From Tersicoccus sp. Bi-70 (GTDB lineage: Bacteria; Actinomycetota; Actinomycetes; Actinomycetales; Micrococcaceae), in contig NZ_MIEU01000014.1 in NCBI RefSeq assembly GCF_001968825.1, positions 1 through 64,000 of the forward strand: 64,000 bases of DNA, written 5' to 3'. The notes under the pieces were generated by a model that had not been told where the DNA came from, did not search any database, and saw nothing but the letters and a program-made list of their open reading frames with translations. Shown in pieces: positions 45,451 to 55,200 of the stretch (position 1 is the stretch's first letter; the number at the start of each line of letters is the position of its first letter). The translations under genes and the position numbers were made by a program.

Positions 45451-46365
45451 ATGAGCCCCGTCCCGAGCACTCCCCTGCCGTTCGCGTCCTCACCTCCCCC
45501 GTTCGGCCTGCTCCTCGACGTCGACGGGCCGATCGCGAACACCGTCACCCGCACCATCGCGGTCCCGAGCATCGTGACCGACCTCGTCGCCCTCGGCGGG
45601 GCGGGCGTGCCCGTGGTGTTCAACACCGGCCGCTCGGCCGACTTCCTGTGGCGGGAGGTCCTGCCCCCGCTGCGGGACGCGGGCCTGGACCCGCGGGCAC
45701 GCGTGCACGCCGTCGGCGAGAAGGGCGGCACCTGGTTCAGCTTCACCGAGCCCGCCGGTGCGGTGCACGTGGACCCCTCCGTGCAGCTGCCGGCCGTGGT
45801 GGCCGAGCTGGTCCGGCCGCTGCTGGCGGGCCGGTACGGCGCGCACATGTTCCTCGACGAGACGAAACTGGCGATGGTCTCCCTCGAGCAGTCCACCGCG
45901 GTGTCCAACGACGCCTACCTGCGGGTGCAGCCGGACTTCGAGGCCGAGCTGCTGGCGGCGCTGACCCGTGAGGGTCTCGGCTGGATCCACGAGGTGTACG
46001 ACCGGCGCTTCCACCCGGACGAACACGGTGCGACCCCGGTCCGCGTCGAGCCGACCATCATCTCCACCGACATCCAGCACGAGCGGTCCGGCAAGGCGCT
46101 CGGGGCCGAGCGCGCGCTGACGCTGCTCGGCGCGGACGGGGCGATGCCGCGGCGGTGGTACACCGTCGGCGACACCCCGTCGGACTACGCGATGGCCGAC
46201 TGGCTGCACGAGCACGGGCACGACGTCGTGCACGTGGACGTGCGGCCGGTGCCCCGCCGGGAGGACCCGCCCTACGCGGTGGACCTGGTGGACGACGTCG
46301 AGCCGGACCTCGCCACCGCGCGGTTCCTGGCCGCCCGCGTGGCCGAGGTGGGCGCCACGCGCTGA
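45451..46365 (+). CDS. HAD-family phosphatase
   Basis: 304 residues. The catalytic Asp motif LLLDVDGPIANT is near residue 22, motif II in VVFNTGRSADFL, a Lys in SGKALGAERAL and the metal-binding YTVGDTPSDYAMADWL near 235. Cap type and size resemble sugar-phosphate phosphatases of the Cof/trehalose-phosphatase kind; substrate unknown. CAGACT precedes ATG 45451 by 7 nt, with no SD. Confidence 0.83.
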   Translation: MSPVPSTPLPFASSPPPFGLLLDVDGPIANTVTRTIAVPSIVTDLVALGGAGVPVVFNTGRSADFLWREVLPPLRDAGLDPRARVHAVGEKGGTWFSFTEPAGAVHVDPSVQLPAVVAELVRPLLAGRYGAHMFLDETKLAMVSLEQSTAVSNDAYLRVQPDFEAELLAALTREGLGWIHEVYDRRFHPDEHGATPVRVEPTIISTDIQHERSGKALGAERALTLLGADGAMPRRWYTVGDTPSDYAMADWLHEHGHDVVHVDVRPVPRREDPPYAVDLVDDVEPDLATARFLAARVAEVGATR

Positions 46366-46375
46366 GGGCCGGCCC

Positions 46376-47266
46376 TCAGTACTTGCGCAGGTCGACGCCG
46401 GCCTGACCGGTCCAGGCGGCGCGCAGGTCGTCGACGACGGCGAGGAGTGCCGCGCTCACCGTCTCGGTGGAGTCCCCGAGCACGCGCAGGACCATCCCGG
46501 GCACGGCCAGCGCCGTCGCGCCGCCGATGAGCCCGAGGCGCGCGGCCAGCTGGGCGCGGGCGGCGTCGACCTGCTCGGCGCCCACCCGGGGGTCGACGAC
46601 GAGCAGGGTGCCGACGTGGGTGCGCCCCTCGAGCAGCCCGGGTCCGGCCGTGCCGGCGTCCCCGTCCCCGTCGCCGCTGCCCAGCTGCAGGTTGTCCACG
46701 ACGACGGGCCTGCCGCCCATCGTCACGGCCGTGCGCAGCCGCAGCGCGTCGTACCGGAAGGGGATGCCGTTCGGGGACCAGCCCGGGGTGATGACGTCCG
46801 CCAGGACGAGGGAGGCCTGCGGGTCCATCGCGATGCGGGTGTCCTGCCGGTACCGGGCACCGCGGTAGGCGATCAGCTGGTCGGGCAGGTACTCCAGCCG
46901 GCTGCCCGCAGCGAGCCGGGCGGTGAACGTCTGCGTCGCGCCCGTGTGCGGCGTCCGGTACACCTTCGTGGCGGACTGGGTGGTGAGCAGCAGCTCCGCC
47001 CCCGGCGCCAGCGTGAGCCCGAGCCGGTACCGGTCCCCGTCCAGGTAGGCCCCGCCCGGGTTGACGACCACGTAGGTCACCTGCCCCGAGGCGTCCAGGT
47101 ACAGGGGGCGCAGCACACGCAGCGCGCCCCGGTGGTACTGGTGGACCGCCACCGACCGGCCGTGCCGCGGCTCGACCGTCAGGTCCAGCTCGCCGCGGAA
47201 GCGCTCGGGCTCGCGGGCGACGCCGGCGGCCGTGCGAGGGGCGGCGGGGATCGCCGGGACGCTCAC
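46376..47266 (-). CDS. ureD: Urease accessory protein UreD (UreH)
   Basis: 296 residues. UreD bridges UreFG and apo-urease during nickel insertion. Family segments are [61 protein letters not shown] and [14 protein letters not shown]. It is the last gene of the urease operon; GTG 47266 overlaps the ureG stop. Confidence 0.92.
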   Translation of the reverse strand: MSVPAIPAAPRTAAGVAREPERFRGELDLTVEPRHGRSVAVHQYHRGALRVLRPLYLDASGQVTYVVVNPGGAYLDGDRYRLGLTLAPGAELLLTTQSATKVYRTPHTGATQTFTARLAAGSRLEYLPDQLIAYRGARYRQDTRIAMDPQASLVLADVITPGWSPNGIPFRYDALRLRTAVTMGGRPVVVDNLQLGSGDGDGDAGTAGPGLLEGRTHVGTLLVVDPRVGAEQVDAARAQLAARLGLIGGATALAVPGMVLRVLGDSTETVSAALLAVVDDLRAAWTGQAGVDLRKY

Positions 47267-47874
47267 GCCAGGTCGAGCATCAGGACGTCGTGCCGCAGCC
47301 AGTGGATGACCCGGTCCAGCCCGTCGTCGGTCTTCAGATTGGTGAAGCAGAACGCCTTCTCGCCGCGGAAGTCCTTCGAGTCGGCCTCCATCACCGCCAG
47401 GTCGGCACCCACGTGGGGTGCGAGGTCGGTCTTGTTGATGATGAACAGGTCGGACTTGATCATGCCCTGCCCGGCCTTGCGCGGGATCTTCTCCCCCTGG
47501 GCCACGTCGATGATGTAGATCGAGAAGTCCACCAGCTCGGGGCTGAACGTCGCGGAGAGGTTGTCGCCACCGGACTCCACGAAGATCACCTGCAGGTCGG
47601 GGTGAGTGGCGATCAGCTCGTCGATCGCCGCCTGATTCATCGACGTGTCCTCGCGGATCGCGGTGTGCGGGCAGCCGCCGGTCTCGATGCCGACGATCCG
47701 GTCCAGCGGCAGCACACTGGTGCGGGCCAGGATCCTCGCGTCCTCGATCGTGTAGATGTCGTTCGTGATCGCGGCCATCGAGATGTCCTCGCTCAACGCC
47801 CGGCTGAGCCGTTCGATCAGCGCGGTCTTGCCCGCGCCGACCGGCCCGCCGATGCCGATCTTCACCGGTGTCAT
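47263..47874 (-). CDS. ureG: Urease accessory GTPase UreG
   Basis: 203 residues. GTPase that drives nickel delivery. P-loop [16 protein letters not shown] is near residue 8, [15 protein letters not shown] near 38, the Ni-binding [13 protein letters not shown] near 66, [19 protein letters not shown] near 95 and the guanine motif [11 protein letters not shown] 47874 begins at the family start; an ATG further upstream in frame has no family support. Confidence 0.96.
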   Translation of the reverse strand: MTPVKIGIGGPVGAGKTALIERLSRALSEDISMAAITNDIYTIEDARILARTSVLPLDRIVGIETGGCPHTAIREDTSMNQAAIDELIATHPDLQVIFVESGGDNLSATFSPELVDFSIYIIDVAQGEKIPRKAGQGMIKSDLFIINKTDLAPHVGADLAVMEADSKDFRGEKAFCFTNLKTDDGLDRVIHWLRHDVLMLDLA

Positions 47875-47938
47875 GGTGTGTCCTCTCCGTCGTGGTCGTC
47901 GTGTCCTGGGCAGGGCAGCCCGCTCGGAATGAAGCAAC

Positions 47939-48799
47939 TCAGCTCATGAACATGCGCGCCCGCTGCGTCTCGTGTTGCATCTGGGCGATCTCCAGGCCCG
48001 GCGGCACCGCCCCGAGGTCCTCGACCGTCAGCTCCGCGACCCGCCGCGTCGCGGCCAGGACGGCGGGACGCATCCGGGCCAGTACCCGCTGGCCGGCGTT
48101 CTGCCCGAGCGGGATGCCGCGCACCGCGTTCTGCGTCAGCGTGCCCACGGTCGAGAAGAGGTAGGCGGGGACGAGGACCGACGCCGACGCCCCCTGGTCG
48201 ACGCCGATCAGGGCGAAGGCGATCGACGGGTGGGCGTGGCACCGGCCGGATTCCACGAGTGCCGCGTAGGCCGCGAGCCGCGGACCGCGCAGCGCCTCGC
48301 GTCCGATCTCGACGAGCCGCCGTCCCATGGTCACGCCGGCCTGGCGGACCTGGGCCGGCAGCGCCTGAGCGTGCATGAGGGCGTCCAGCTCCACGATCCG
48401 GTCGACGAACCCGTCCGGCAGGTCGTCGGCCACCGCGGTCGGCGGCGCATCCGCCGGTTCGGCCGTCCGCTCGGCCGTCGGTTCGGCCGTCGGATCCGGC
48501 GCGGACGCCCGGCACGCCTCGACCGTCAGGCGCACGGCGAGCCCGTCCGCGGGCACGAGCTGGAGGTCGAGGAACCGCTCGAGCCAGCGCGCGAACGACG
48601 CCTCGTCCGTGACGGTGCCCCGGTGCAGATACGTCTCGAGGCCGAAGGTGTGGGCGAAGGCGCCGGTGGGCAGCGCGGAGTCGCTCAGCTGCTGCAGAGC
48701 CAGCAGGGCGCCGACGGGCAGGAGCTCCCCCTCGTCGTCGCGCGGGAGCACCGGGTCGCGCTGAGTCACCGGGTCGTTCAGGGTCATCGGGTCGTTCAT
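47939..48799 (-). CDS. ureF: Urease accessory protein UreF
   Basis: 286 residues, longer than usual (~225). Segments [27 protein letters not shown], the helical middle and [18 protein letters not shown] at the C terminus are characteristic. The extra length is an N-terminal extension of about 25 residues and an acidic, repetitive [18 protein letters not shown] insert near residue 105, probably a disordered loop. It starts 5 nt after the ureE stop. Confidence 0.92.
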   Translation of the reverse strand: MNDPMTLNDPVTQRDPVLPRDDEGELLPVGALLALQQLSDSALPTGAFAHTFGLETYLHRGTVTDEASFARWLERFLDLQLVPADGLAVRLTVEACRASAPDPTAEPTAERTAEPADAPPTAVADDLPDGFVDRIVELDALMHAQALPAQVRQAGVTMGRRLVEIGREALRGPRLAAYAALVESGRCHAHPSIAFALIGVDQGASASVLVPAYLFSTVGTLTQNAVRGIPLGQNAGQRVLARMRPAVLAATRRVAELTVEDLGAVPPGLEIAQMQHETQRARMFMS

Positions 48800-48804
48800 G
48801 GGCA

Positions 48805-49290
48805 CTAGTGCGTGTGCTCCGCGTGCCGGAACGGCACCGGCATCACCCGCTGCTGCCGCTCGAACGGCACCCCGTGGTGCTCGAGCCAGTCCTGCACGGT
48901 GTGGTCGTACTGGACGACCATCACGTCGGCGCCGTACGCGGAGTCGGCGTCGAAGAACTGGGACTGCAGGTGCCGGTTGCCCAGGGAGTGCGCCGTCACA
49001 CCCATCTGCAGGACGGAGGTCGGGGCGATGACGAGCACGTCGGTGGGAAGCACCGCGACCGCGACCAGTCCGGCGTCCTCGCGCAGCAGGATGTCGCCGT
49101 CCTTCAGGTCGCCGTCCCGGCCCGGCGCCGCCTTCAGCCGCAGCCCGAGTTCGCGGCCGTGGTCGGTGGTCACCCGCTGGATCCGCTTGACGAGGTCGGC
49201 GCTGGGCAGCATTACCCGCTCGACGTGCACGCGGGCGCGCTCCTCGTCCGTCAGCTCGGCCAGGTTGCCGGCGATCTCCTCCACGATCAT
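48805..49290 (-). CDS. ureE: Urease nickel metallochaperone UreE
   Basis: 161 residues. LKDGDILLREDAGLVAVAV, TAHSLGNRHLQSQFF and VQDWLEHHGVPFERQQRVMPVPFRHAEHTH match UreE. The C-terminal His tail is short (HAEHTH) compared with Klebsiella-type UreE. It lies between ureC and ureF. Confidence 0.93.
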   Translation of the reverse strand: MIVEEIAGNLAELTDEERARVHVERVMLPSADLVKRIQRVTTDHGRELGLRLKAAPGRDGDLKDGDILLREDAGLVAVAVLPTDVLVIAPTSVLQMGVTAHSLGNRHLQSQFFDADSAYGADVMVVQYDHTVQDWLEHHGVPFERQQRVMPVPFRHAEHTH

Positions 49291-49351
49291 GCGGTGTTCT
49301 CCTCCGTCGTCGTCGTGCTGCTGTCATCCGACCCGCTCGGGACCGGCCGGC

Positions 49352-51079
49352 TCAGAACAGGAAGTACCGCTGGGCCATCGGCAGGACGTCGACGGGGTCG
49401 CAGGTGACCCGCTCCCCGTCCACCCGCACCTCGTACGTCTCCGGATCGACCTCGATGTCGGGGGTGGCGCCGTTGTGCACCAGATCGGACTTGCGCAGCG
49501 TCCGGATGCCGTGCACGGCGCGGATCTGCTTGCGCAGACCGAGCTGCTCGGGCACCCCGGCGTCGACCGCGGCCTGCGAGAGGAACGTGATGGACGAGGC
49601 GTGCACGGCCGTGCCCATCGCGCCGAAGGACTCGCGCATCAGCTGCGGCTGGGGCGTGGGGATCGACGCGTTGGGATCGCCCATCAGGGATGAGACCGCC
49701 TGACCACCCTTGAACACGAGGTACGGCTTGACGCCGAAGAACGCCGGCTCCCACAGCACCAGGTCGGCGAACTTGCCGACCTCGACGCTGCCCACCTCGT
49801 CGGCGATGCCGTGAGCGAGGGCGGGGTTGATCGTGTACTTGGCGATGTAGCGCTTCAGCCGCATGTTGTCGCCCCGCTCCGTGTCGCCGCCGAGCTTGCC
49901 GCGCTGCTGCTTCATCTTGTCCGCGACCTGCCAGGTGCGCAGCACCACCTCGCCGACCCGGCCCATGGCCTGCGAGTCGGACGACGTGATGGAGAAGACG
50001 CCCAGGTCCTGCAGCACGTCCTCGGCCGCGATGGTCTCCGGCCGGATCCGCGAATCGGCGAACGCGACGTCCTCGGGGATGTCCGGGTTGAGGTGGTGGC
50101 ACACCATGAGCATGTCCAGATGCTCTTCCTCGGTGTTGCGCGTGTAGGGCAGCGTGGGGTTGGTCGACGCGGGCAGCACGTTGGGCAGGCCGGCGATTCG
50201 GATGATGTCCGGCGCATGCCCGCCCCCGGCGCCCTCCGTGTGGTACGTGTGGATCACGCGGCCGTCGATGGCCCGGATCGTGTCCTCGACGAAGCCGCCC
50301 TCGTTCAGGGTGTCCGTGTGGATGGCGACCTGCACGTCGTACTCGTCGGCCACCCGCAGGGCGTTGTCGATCGACGACGCCGTCGAGCCCCAGTCCTCGT
50401 GGATCTTCAGGCCGATCGCCCCGGCCTCGACCTGCTCGGCGAGCGGTGCGGTCGTCGCCGCGTGACCCTTGCCGAGGAACCCGACGTTCATGGGCACGTT
50501 CTCGACGGCGCGGAGCATGTTCGCGAGGTTCCAGCGCCCGGGGGTGACGGTGGTCGCCTTCGTCCCCTCCGCGGGCCCGGTGCCGCCGCCGATCATCGTG
50601 GTGATGCCGGAGTTCAGGGCGGTGGCGAACTGGTCCGGGCTGATGAAGTGGATGTGGGAGTCGATGCCGCCGGCGGTGAGGATCCGCCCCTCCCCCGCCA
50701 CGGCCTCCGTGGCCGGACCGATGACGATGTCGACGCCGTCCATGATGTTCGGGTTGCCGGCCTTGCCGATGCCGAGGATGCGGCCGTCGCGCAGCCCGAC
50801 GTCCGCCCGGTAGATGCCCGAGTGGTCCAGCACGATGACGTTGGTGATCACGGTGTCCGCCACGGGCGCCTCGCCCGGGCCGCCGTCGCGCACCGCGGTA
50901 CCGTCCTGGCCCATCCCGTCACGGATCACCTTGCCGCCGCCGAAGACCACCTCGTCGCCGTGGGTGGTCAGGTCCCGCTCGACCTCGAGGAACAGGTCGG
51001 TGTCCGCCAGGCGCACGGCGTCGCCGGTCGTCGGGCCGTACAGGTCGGCGTACTGGCGCCGGCTCATCGAGAAGCTCAT
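49352..51079 (-). CDS. ureC: Urease alpha subunit
   Basis: 575 residues, catalytic subunit hydrolysing urea to ammonia and carbamate. The nickel ligands and carbamylated Lys are in place: [26 protein letters not shown] (carbamyl-Lys), [14 protein letters not shown] and [16 protein letters not shown]. The active-site flap VCHHLN is intact. ATG 51079 ([17 protein letters not shown]) is favoured over upstream codons; MSRRQYADL would be an alternative a few codons in. Confidence 0.97.
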   Translation of the reverse strand: MSFSMSRRQYADLYGPTTGDAVRLADTDLFLEVERDLTTHGDEVVFGGGKVIRDGMGQDGTAVRDGGPGEAPVADTVITNVIVLDHSGIYRADVGLRDGRILGIGKAGNPNIMDGVDIVIGPATEAVAGEGRILTAGGIDSHIHFISPDQFATALNSGITTMIGGGTGPAEGTKATTVTPGRWNLANMLRAVENVPMNVGFLGKGHAATTAPLAEQVEAGAIGLKIHEDWGSTASSIDNALRVADEYDVQVAIHTDTLNEGGFVEDTIRAIDGRVIHTYHTEGAGGGHAPDIIRIAGLPNVLPASTNPTLPYTRNTEEEHLDMLMVCHHLNPDIPEDVAFADSRIRPETIAAEDVLQDLGVFSITSSDSQAMGRVGEVVLRTWQVADKMKQQRGKLGGDTERGDNMRLKRYIAKYTINPALAHGIADEVGSVEVGKFADLVLWEPAFFGVKPYLVFKGGQAVSSLMGDPNASIPTPQPQLMRESFGAMGTAVHASSITFLSQAAVDAGVPEQLGLRKQIRAVHGIRTLRKSDLVHNGATPDIEVDPETYEVRVDGERVTCDPVDVLPMAQRYFLF

Positions 51080-51101
51080 GGTGTCCTTCCGCGGTGACGG
51101 A

Positions 51102-51410
51102 TCAGTCGAGGGGGCCGTCGACGGCACCGGTGAAGCCGTGGACGGAGCGCGCCCCCGCCATCGCCACGAGGCGGACGGACTTCCGGTCGCCGGGCTCGAA
51201 CCGCACGGCGGTACCGGCGGGGATGTCGAGGTGGAACCCGCGGGTGGGTGCCCGGTCGAACGCCAGCGCCGGGTTGACCTCGAAGAAGTGGAAGTGGGAG
51301 CCGACCTGGACGGGACGGTCCCCCGTGTTGGTCACCTCGGTCTCGAGGGTCTCGCGGCCCTCGTTGCCGACGATCGGTTCGTCGCGCAGCACGTACTCGC
51401 CGGGGATCAT
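51102..51410 (-). CDS. ureB: Urease beta subunit
   Basis: 102 residues with the family pattern [63 protein letters not shown] separate ureB as in most bacteria (no ureAB fusion). ureC begins 22 nt later. Confidence 0.95.
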   Translation of the reverse strand: MIPGEYVLRDEPIVGNEGRETLETEVTNTGDRPVQVGSHFHFFEVNPALAFDRAPTRGFHLDIPAGTAVRFEPGDRKSVRLVAMAGARSVHGFTGAVDGPLD

Positions 51411-51421
51411 CGCGTCCTCCG

Positions 51422-51724
51422 TCAGCGGATGGGGTGGTGGACGGTGACGAGCTTGGTGCCGTCGGGGAAGGTCGCCTCGATCTGCACGTCGGCGACCATC
51501 TCGGGCACGCCCTCCATCACGTCGTCCCGGGTGAGGATCGTCGTGCCCCAGCTCATCAGGTCGGCCACCGTGCGGCCGTCCCGGGCCCCCTCCATCAGTT
51601 CGTAGCTGATGATGGCCACCGCCTCGGGGAAGTTCAGCTTCAGGCCACGGCCCTGCCGGCGGCGTGCCAGGTCCGCGGCGACGACGATCTGCAGCTTCTC
51701 CTGCTCGCGGGGTAACAGATGCAT
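51422..51724 (-). CDS. ureA: Urease gamma subunit
   Basis: 100 residues: [63 protein letters not shown] and a C-terminal [10 protein letters not shown]. First gene of ureABCEFGD. GAAGGA lies 5 nt before ATG 51724. Confidence 0.96.
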   Translation of the reverse strand: MHLLPREQEKLQIVVAADLARRRQGRGLKLNFPEAVAIISYELMEGARDGRTVADLMSWGTTILTRDDVMEGVPEMVADVQIEATFPDGTKLVTVHHPIR

Positions 51725-51759
51725 GGAAGTCCTTCGGGACGCGGGGTCGAGGTGATCCA

Positions 51760-51765
51760 ACCCTA
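51760..51765 (-). promoter_or_regulatory. Candidate -10 box of the urease operon
   Basis: TAGGGT on the minus strand, giving a start near 51753 and a ~29-nt leader containing the ureA SD. No strong -35 and no recognisable NikR or GlnR site was seen. Confidence 0.4.
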
Positions 51766-51805
51766 GGCCCGCGCACCGACACGGCGCGATGCTGTCCACC
51801 GACGC

Positions 51806-51839
51806 GAAGAGCCCCTTCCTGGCGAGGAAGGGGCTCTTC
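51806..51839 (-). terminator. Terminator of tRNA-Ser(GGA)
   Basis: GAAGAGCCCCTTCCT and AGGAAGGGGCTCTTC form a perfect 15-bp stem with a GGCG loop, 25 nt beyond the tRNA 3' end. It also insulates the ure promoter. Confidence 0.88.
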
Positions 51840-51863
51840 GGGTGTCGGTATCGACACCGGCCG

Positions 51864-51948
51864 CGGAGGATGGGGGATTTGAACCCCCGAGGGCGTTAAC
51901 CCAACACGCGTTCCAGGCGTGCGCCATAGGCCGCTAGGCGAATCCTCC
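51864..51948 (-). tRNA. tRNA-Ser (anticodon GGA)
   Basis: On the minus strand the acceptor GGAGGAT pairs with ATCCTCC, the anticodon loop CTGGAAC gives GGA for UCC/UCU, the variable arm is long (class II), and the T loop reads GGGTTCAAATCCC. CCA is not encoded, unlike the tRNA-Ser at 9113. Confidence 0.96.
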
Positions 51949-52112
51949 TGGTGGCACTCGCGAACGAGCACGCCTCAGGCTACCCGATGGCCACGCCGCC
52001 GGACCAATCGACGCGCGATCGCCGCCGGCCACCGGCCGGGGCAGCGTCCTGGCGACGGTGAGGACGAGGGTGAGGCCGGCAGGGAGGGGGCGCCGGATCC
52101 GCTAGACTCGTC

Positions 52113-52205
52113 TGCAGCCCCTCGTGCGGCGTCATCCTGTTGAACTCCCCCAGGACCGGAAGGTAGCAAGGGTAAACGGGCTCTGGCGGGTGTACGAGGG
52201 GTCTC
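52113..52205 (+). ncRNA. ffs: Signal recognition particle 4.5S RNA
   Basis: The stem CCCCTCGTGC..GTACGAGGGG (52118-52201) encloses the SRP core: CCAGGACCGGAAGGTAGCAAGGG with the GGAA tetraloop and asymmetric AGCA bulge that binds Ffh. TAGACT at 52103-52108 is a fitting -10. Exact ends are approximate. Location just upstream of dnaX is common in actinobacteria. Confidence 0.93.
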
Positions 52206-52289
52206 TACGTTCTCCGCCCGTGCCGGCCCCTCGCGGGCGTCCACACCGGCCGGCCAGTTCCGTCAGTGCCAGTCGATAGGGTTTCATCC

Positions 52290-55200
52290 GTGAGCACCGC
52301 CCTGTACCGCCGCTACCGTCCCGAGACGTTCGCCGACGTCATCGGGCAGGAACACGTCACCGAACCGCTGATGACGGCGCTGCGCAAGAACAGGGTCAAC
52401 CACGCCTATCTCTTCTCCGGCCCGCGCGGCTGCGGCAAGACGACGTCGGCCCGGATCCTCGCCCGCTGCCTGAACTGTGCCCAGGGCCCCACGGATGTTC
52501 CGTGCGGCGTGTGCGACAGCTGCGTCGAGCTGGCCCGTGACGGGTCCGGCAGCCTCGACGTCATCGAGATCGACGCGGCGAGTCACGGCGGTGTGGACGA
52601 CGCACGGGATCTGCGCGAGCGGGCGACCTTCGCTCCCGTGCGCGACCGCTACAAGGTGTTCATCATCGACGAGGCCCACATGGTCACCTCGGCGGGCTTC
52701 AACGCCCTGCTGAAGATCGTCGAGGAGCCGCCCGAGCACATCCTCTTCATCTTCGCGACCACGGAGCCGGACAAGGTGATCGGCACCATCCGGTCGCGCA
52801 CGCACCACTATCCGTTCCGCCTCGTCCCCCCGGAGCCGTTGCTGGCCTACCTCGAGCGGCTGTGCGCCGAGGAGAACGTCCCGGTGGCGCCCGGCGTCCT
52901 CTCCCTGGTCATCCGCGCGGGCGGCGGCTCGGTGCGCGACACCCTCTCCGTCCTGGACCAGCTGATGGCCGGCGCCGGCGACGAGGGCCTGAGCTACGAG
53001 ATGGCGATCGACCTGCTCGGCTACACCCACGCCTCGCTGCTCGACGACGTCGTCGATTCCCTCTCCGCCGGGGACGCGTCCACGGTATTCGGGGCGGTGG
53101 ACCGCGTCATCCAGACCGGGCACGACCCGCGCCGCTTCGTCGAGGACCTGCTCGAACGGTTCCGCGACCTGATCATCGTCGGCGCCATGGAGGAGTCCGC
53201 CCGGCACGTGCTCCGCGCGGTGCCCGAGGACGCGATCGCCCGGATGCAGAACCAGGCGCGACAGCTCGGGCGCGGCGAGCTCTCCCGCGCCGCCGACATC
53301 ACCAACGCCGCCCTCACCGAGATGACCGGGGCCACCTCGCCCCGCCTGCACCTGGAGCTGCTGTGCGCCCGCCTGCTGCTGCCCGGCGCGGACGCCGGCG
53401 AGCGGGGCGTCGCCGCCCGGGTGGACCGGATCGAACGGCGGCTGAACTACGCCGCACCCGAGGCCGGACGCGGACCGGCCAGCGCGATCGCCGGCGTCGA
53501 GCACGGCACCGAACACGTCGGCCTCACTCCCGCCGCCGGTGCTCCTCCGGCCGCCGCGACGGACGGTGCGCGCGTCGGTGCTGCCCGCGAGGACGGTGTT
53601 CGAGGTGACGGTGCCCGGGGCGACGGTGCTCGAGGCGACATCCGATCGGGCGGCGCCGACGCGGAGACCCGTGCAACGGCGGCACGGCCCGCCCCCACAA
53701 CGTCAGGAGCCGCTCGACCGGCACCCGCCCGACCCGCACCGGCGACACCCGATTCGTCGACCTCCACGTCCGGTCCGGGCGGCCGGTCCACCGACGGACC
53801 GCCCGCCGGGTCGGCACCCGCACGGCCGGCACCCGCTCGTGCGAGGGAGACGACGCCGGACTCGCTGGCGACGCCCGCGTCGTCGGAGGAACGGACGGCG
53901 CCGGAGGAGCGCACCGCTCCCGAGCAGAACGCGGCCGTCGAGGACGAGTCGGTCGAGCTGACCGCGCCGGTCGATGACCGGGACGTGCCCACCGACCACG
54001 ACGAGTCCCCGGTCGCGGCGGCGCCGGTCGACCCGGCGGACCTGCCCGAGCCCCCGCCCTCCCGGCAGCCCGGCGGCAACGCCGCCGCCGAGGACGACGA
54101 GCTCGTGGAAGCGGCCCAACCCGGCGATGCCGGCGCCGACGCGCCTCCGGCCCCTGCGCCCGCCCCTGCACCCGCGGCCACCGACGGCGGCTCGTCCGAC
54201 GTCGACATGGTGCGCCGCGCGTGGCCCGAGGTGCTCGAGGCGCTCGGCCGCAGCAAGAAGGTCGCGTGGATCCTGGTCTCCCAGAACGGCACCGTGCGCG
54301 CCCTGCGGGAGAACACCCTCTACCTCGAGTTCCCGACGCCGGGCATCGCCGAGCAGTTCGGCCGGCACGAGGAACACCTGCGCGAGGCGCTCGGCTCGGT
54401 CCTCGGCCTGCAGGTGCGCGTCGTCGCCGTCCACCCCGGGTCGGCACCCACCGCCGGCGGTCAGGAAGCACCCCGGCCCACCGGTGACCCCGCGAACGGT
54501 GGCGGCCGCCCAAAAGCACCCTCTGAATCCGCCGGCCGCCCCGGGCGTCCGGCCGATCGCGAGCGTGCCGCCTCCGCCGACGGCGCGGTGACGGACGGCG
54601 CGGTGACGGACGGCGCCGTGACGGACGGCGCGGTGACGAACGGCGCCCCCCGCCAGGGACGCCCGACCGCAGACCGCGATGCACGCCGCGCGGAACAGCC
54701 TGCCTCACCGCGCGACGCCGACCCCCGCGGTGACCGGACTCGCGGCACCGGCCCGGGAGGCATGCGATCGCCCGGTTCCGGGCCGAGTGCGTCCGGCGCG
54801 TCCAGTGCGCCGTCGTCGGCCGAGCCGGTGGCGAATCCGCGGGAGCGGGTGTGGTCACCCTCCGGGCCGACCACCGCGCCCGCACCCGGGTCCGCCCGCA
54901 GCGAGGCGCCCTCGTCCGCGCGGCCCACGCCGACGCGTCCCCCGCGCGACACCGACGAATTGACCACCGGCGATTCGAGCACCGGCCGATCGCGCGATGA
55001 TCAGGCCCGTGCCGGTCGATCGGCCACCGATCGGCCGGATTCCGACCAGCCGAACGAGATTCAGGCGAGTGCCGACCGGCCGAGCCACCGGCCGTCGTCC
55101 GCCGCTCCGGCTCCGGCGGCGACCCGGGAACGAGCAGCCGCTGAACGAGTGACCTCGGATCCGGCGACCACCGCGCCATCGGGCGCGGATCGGGAGAGTA

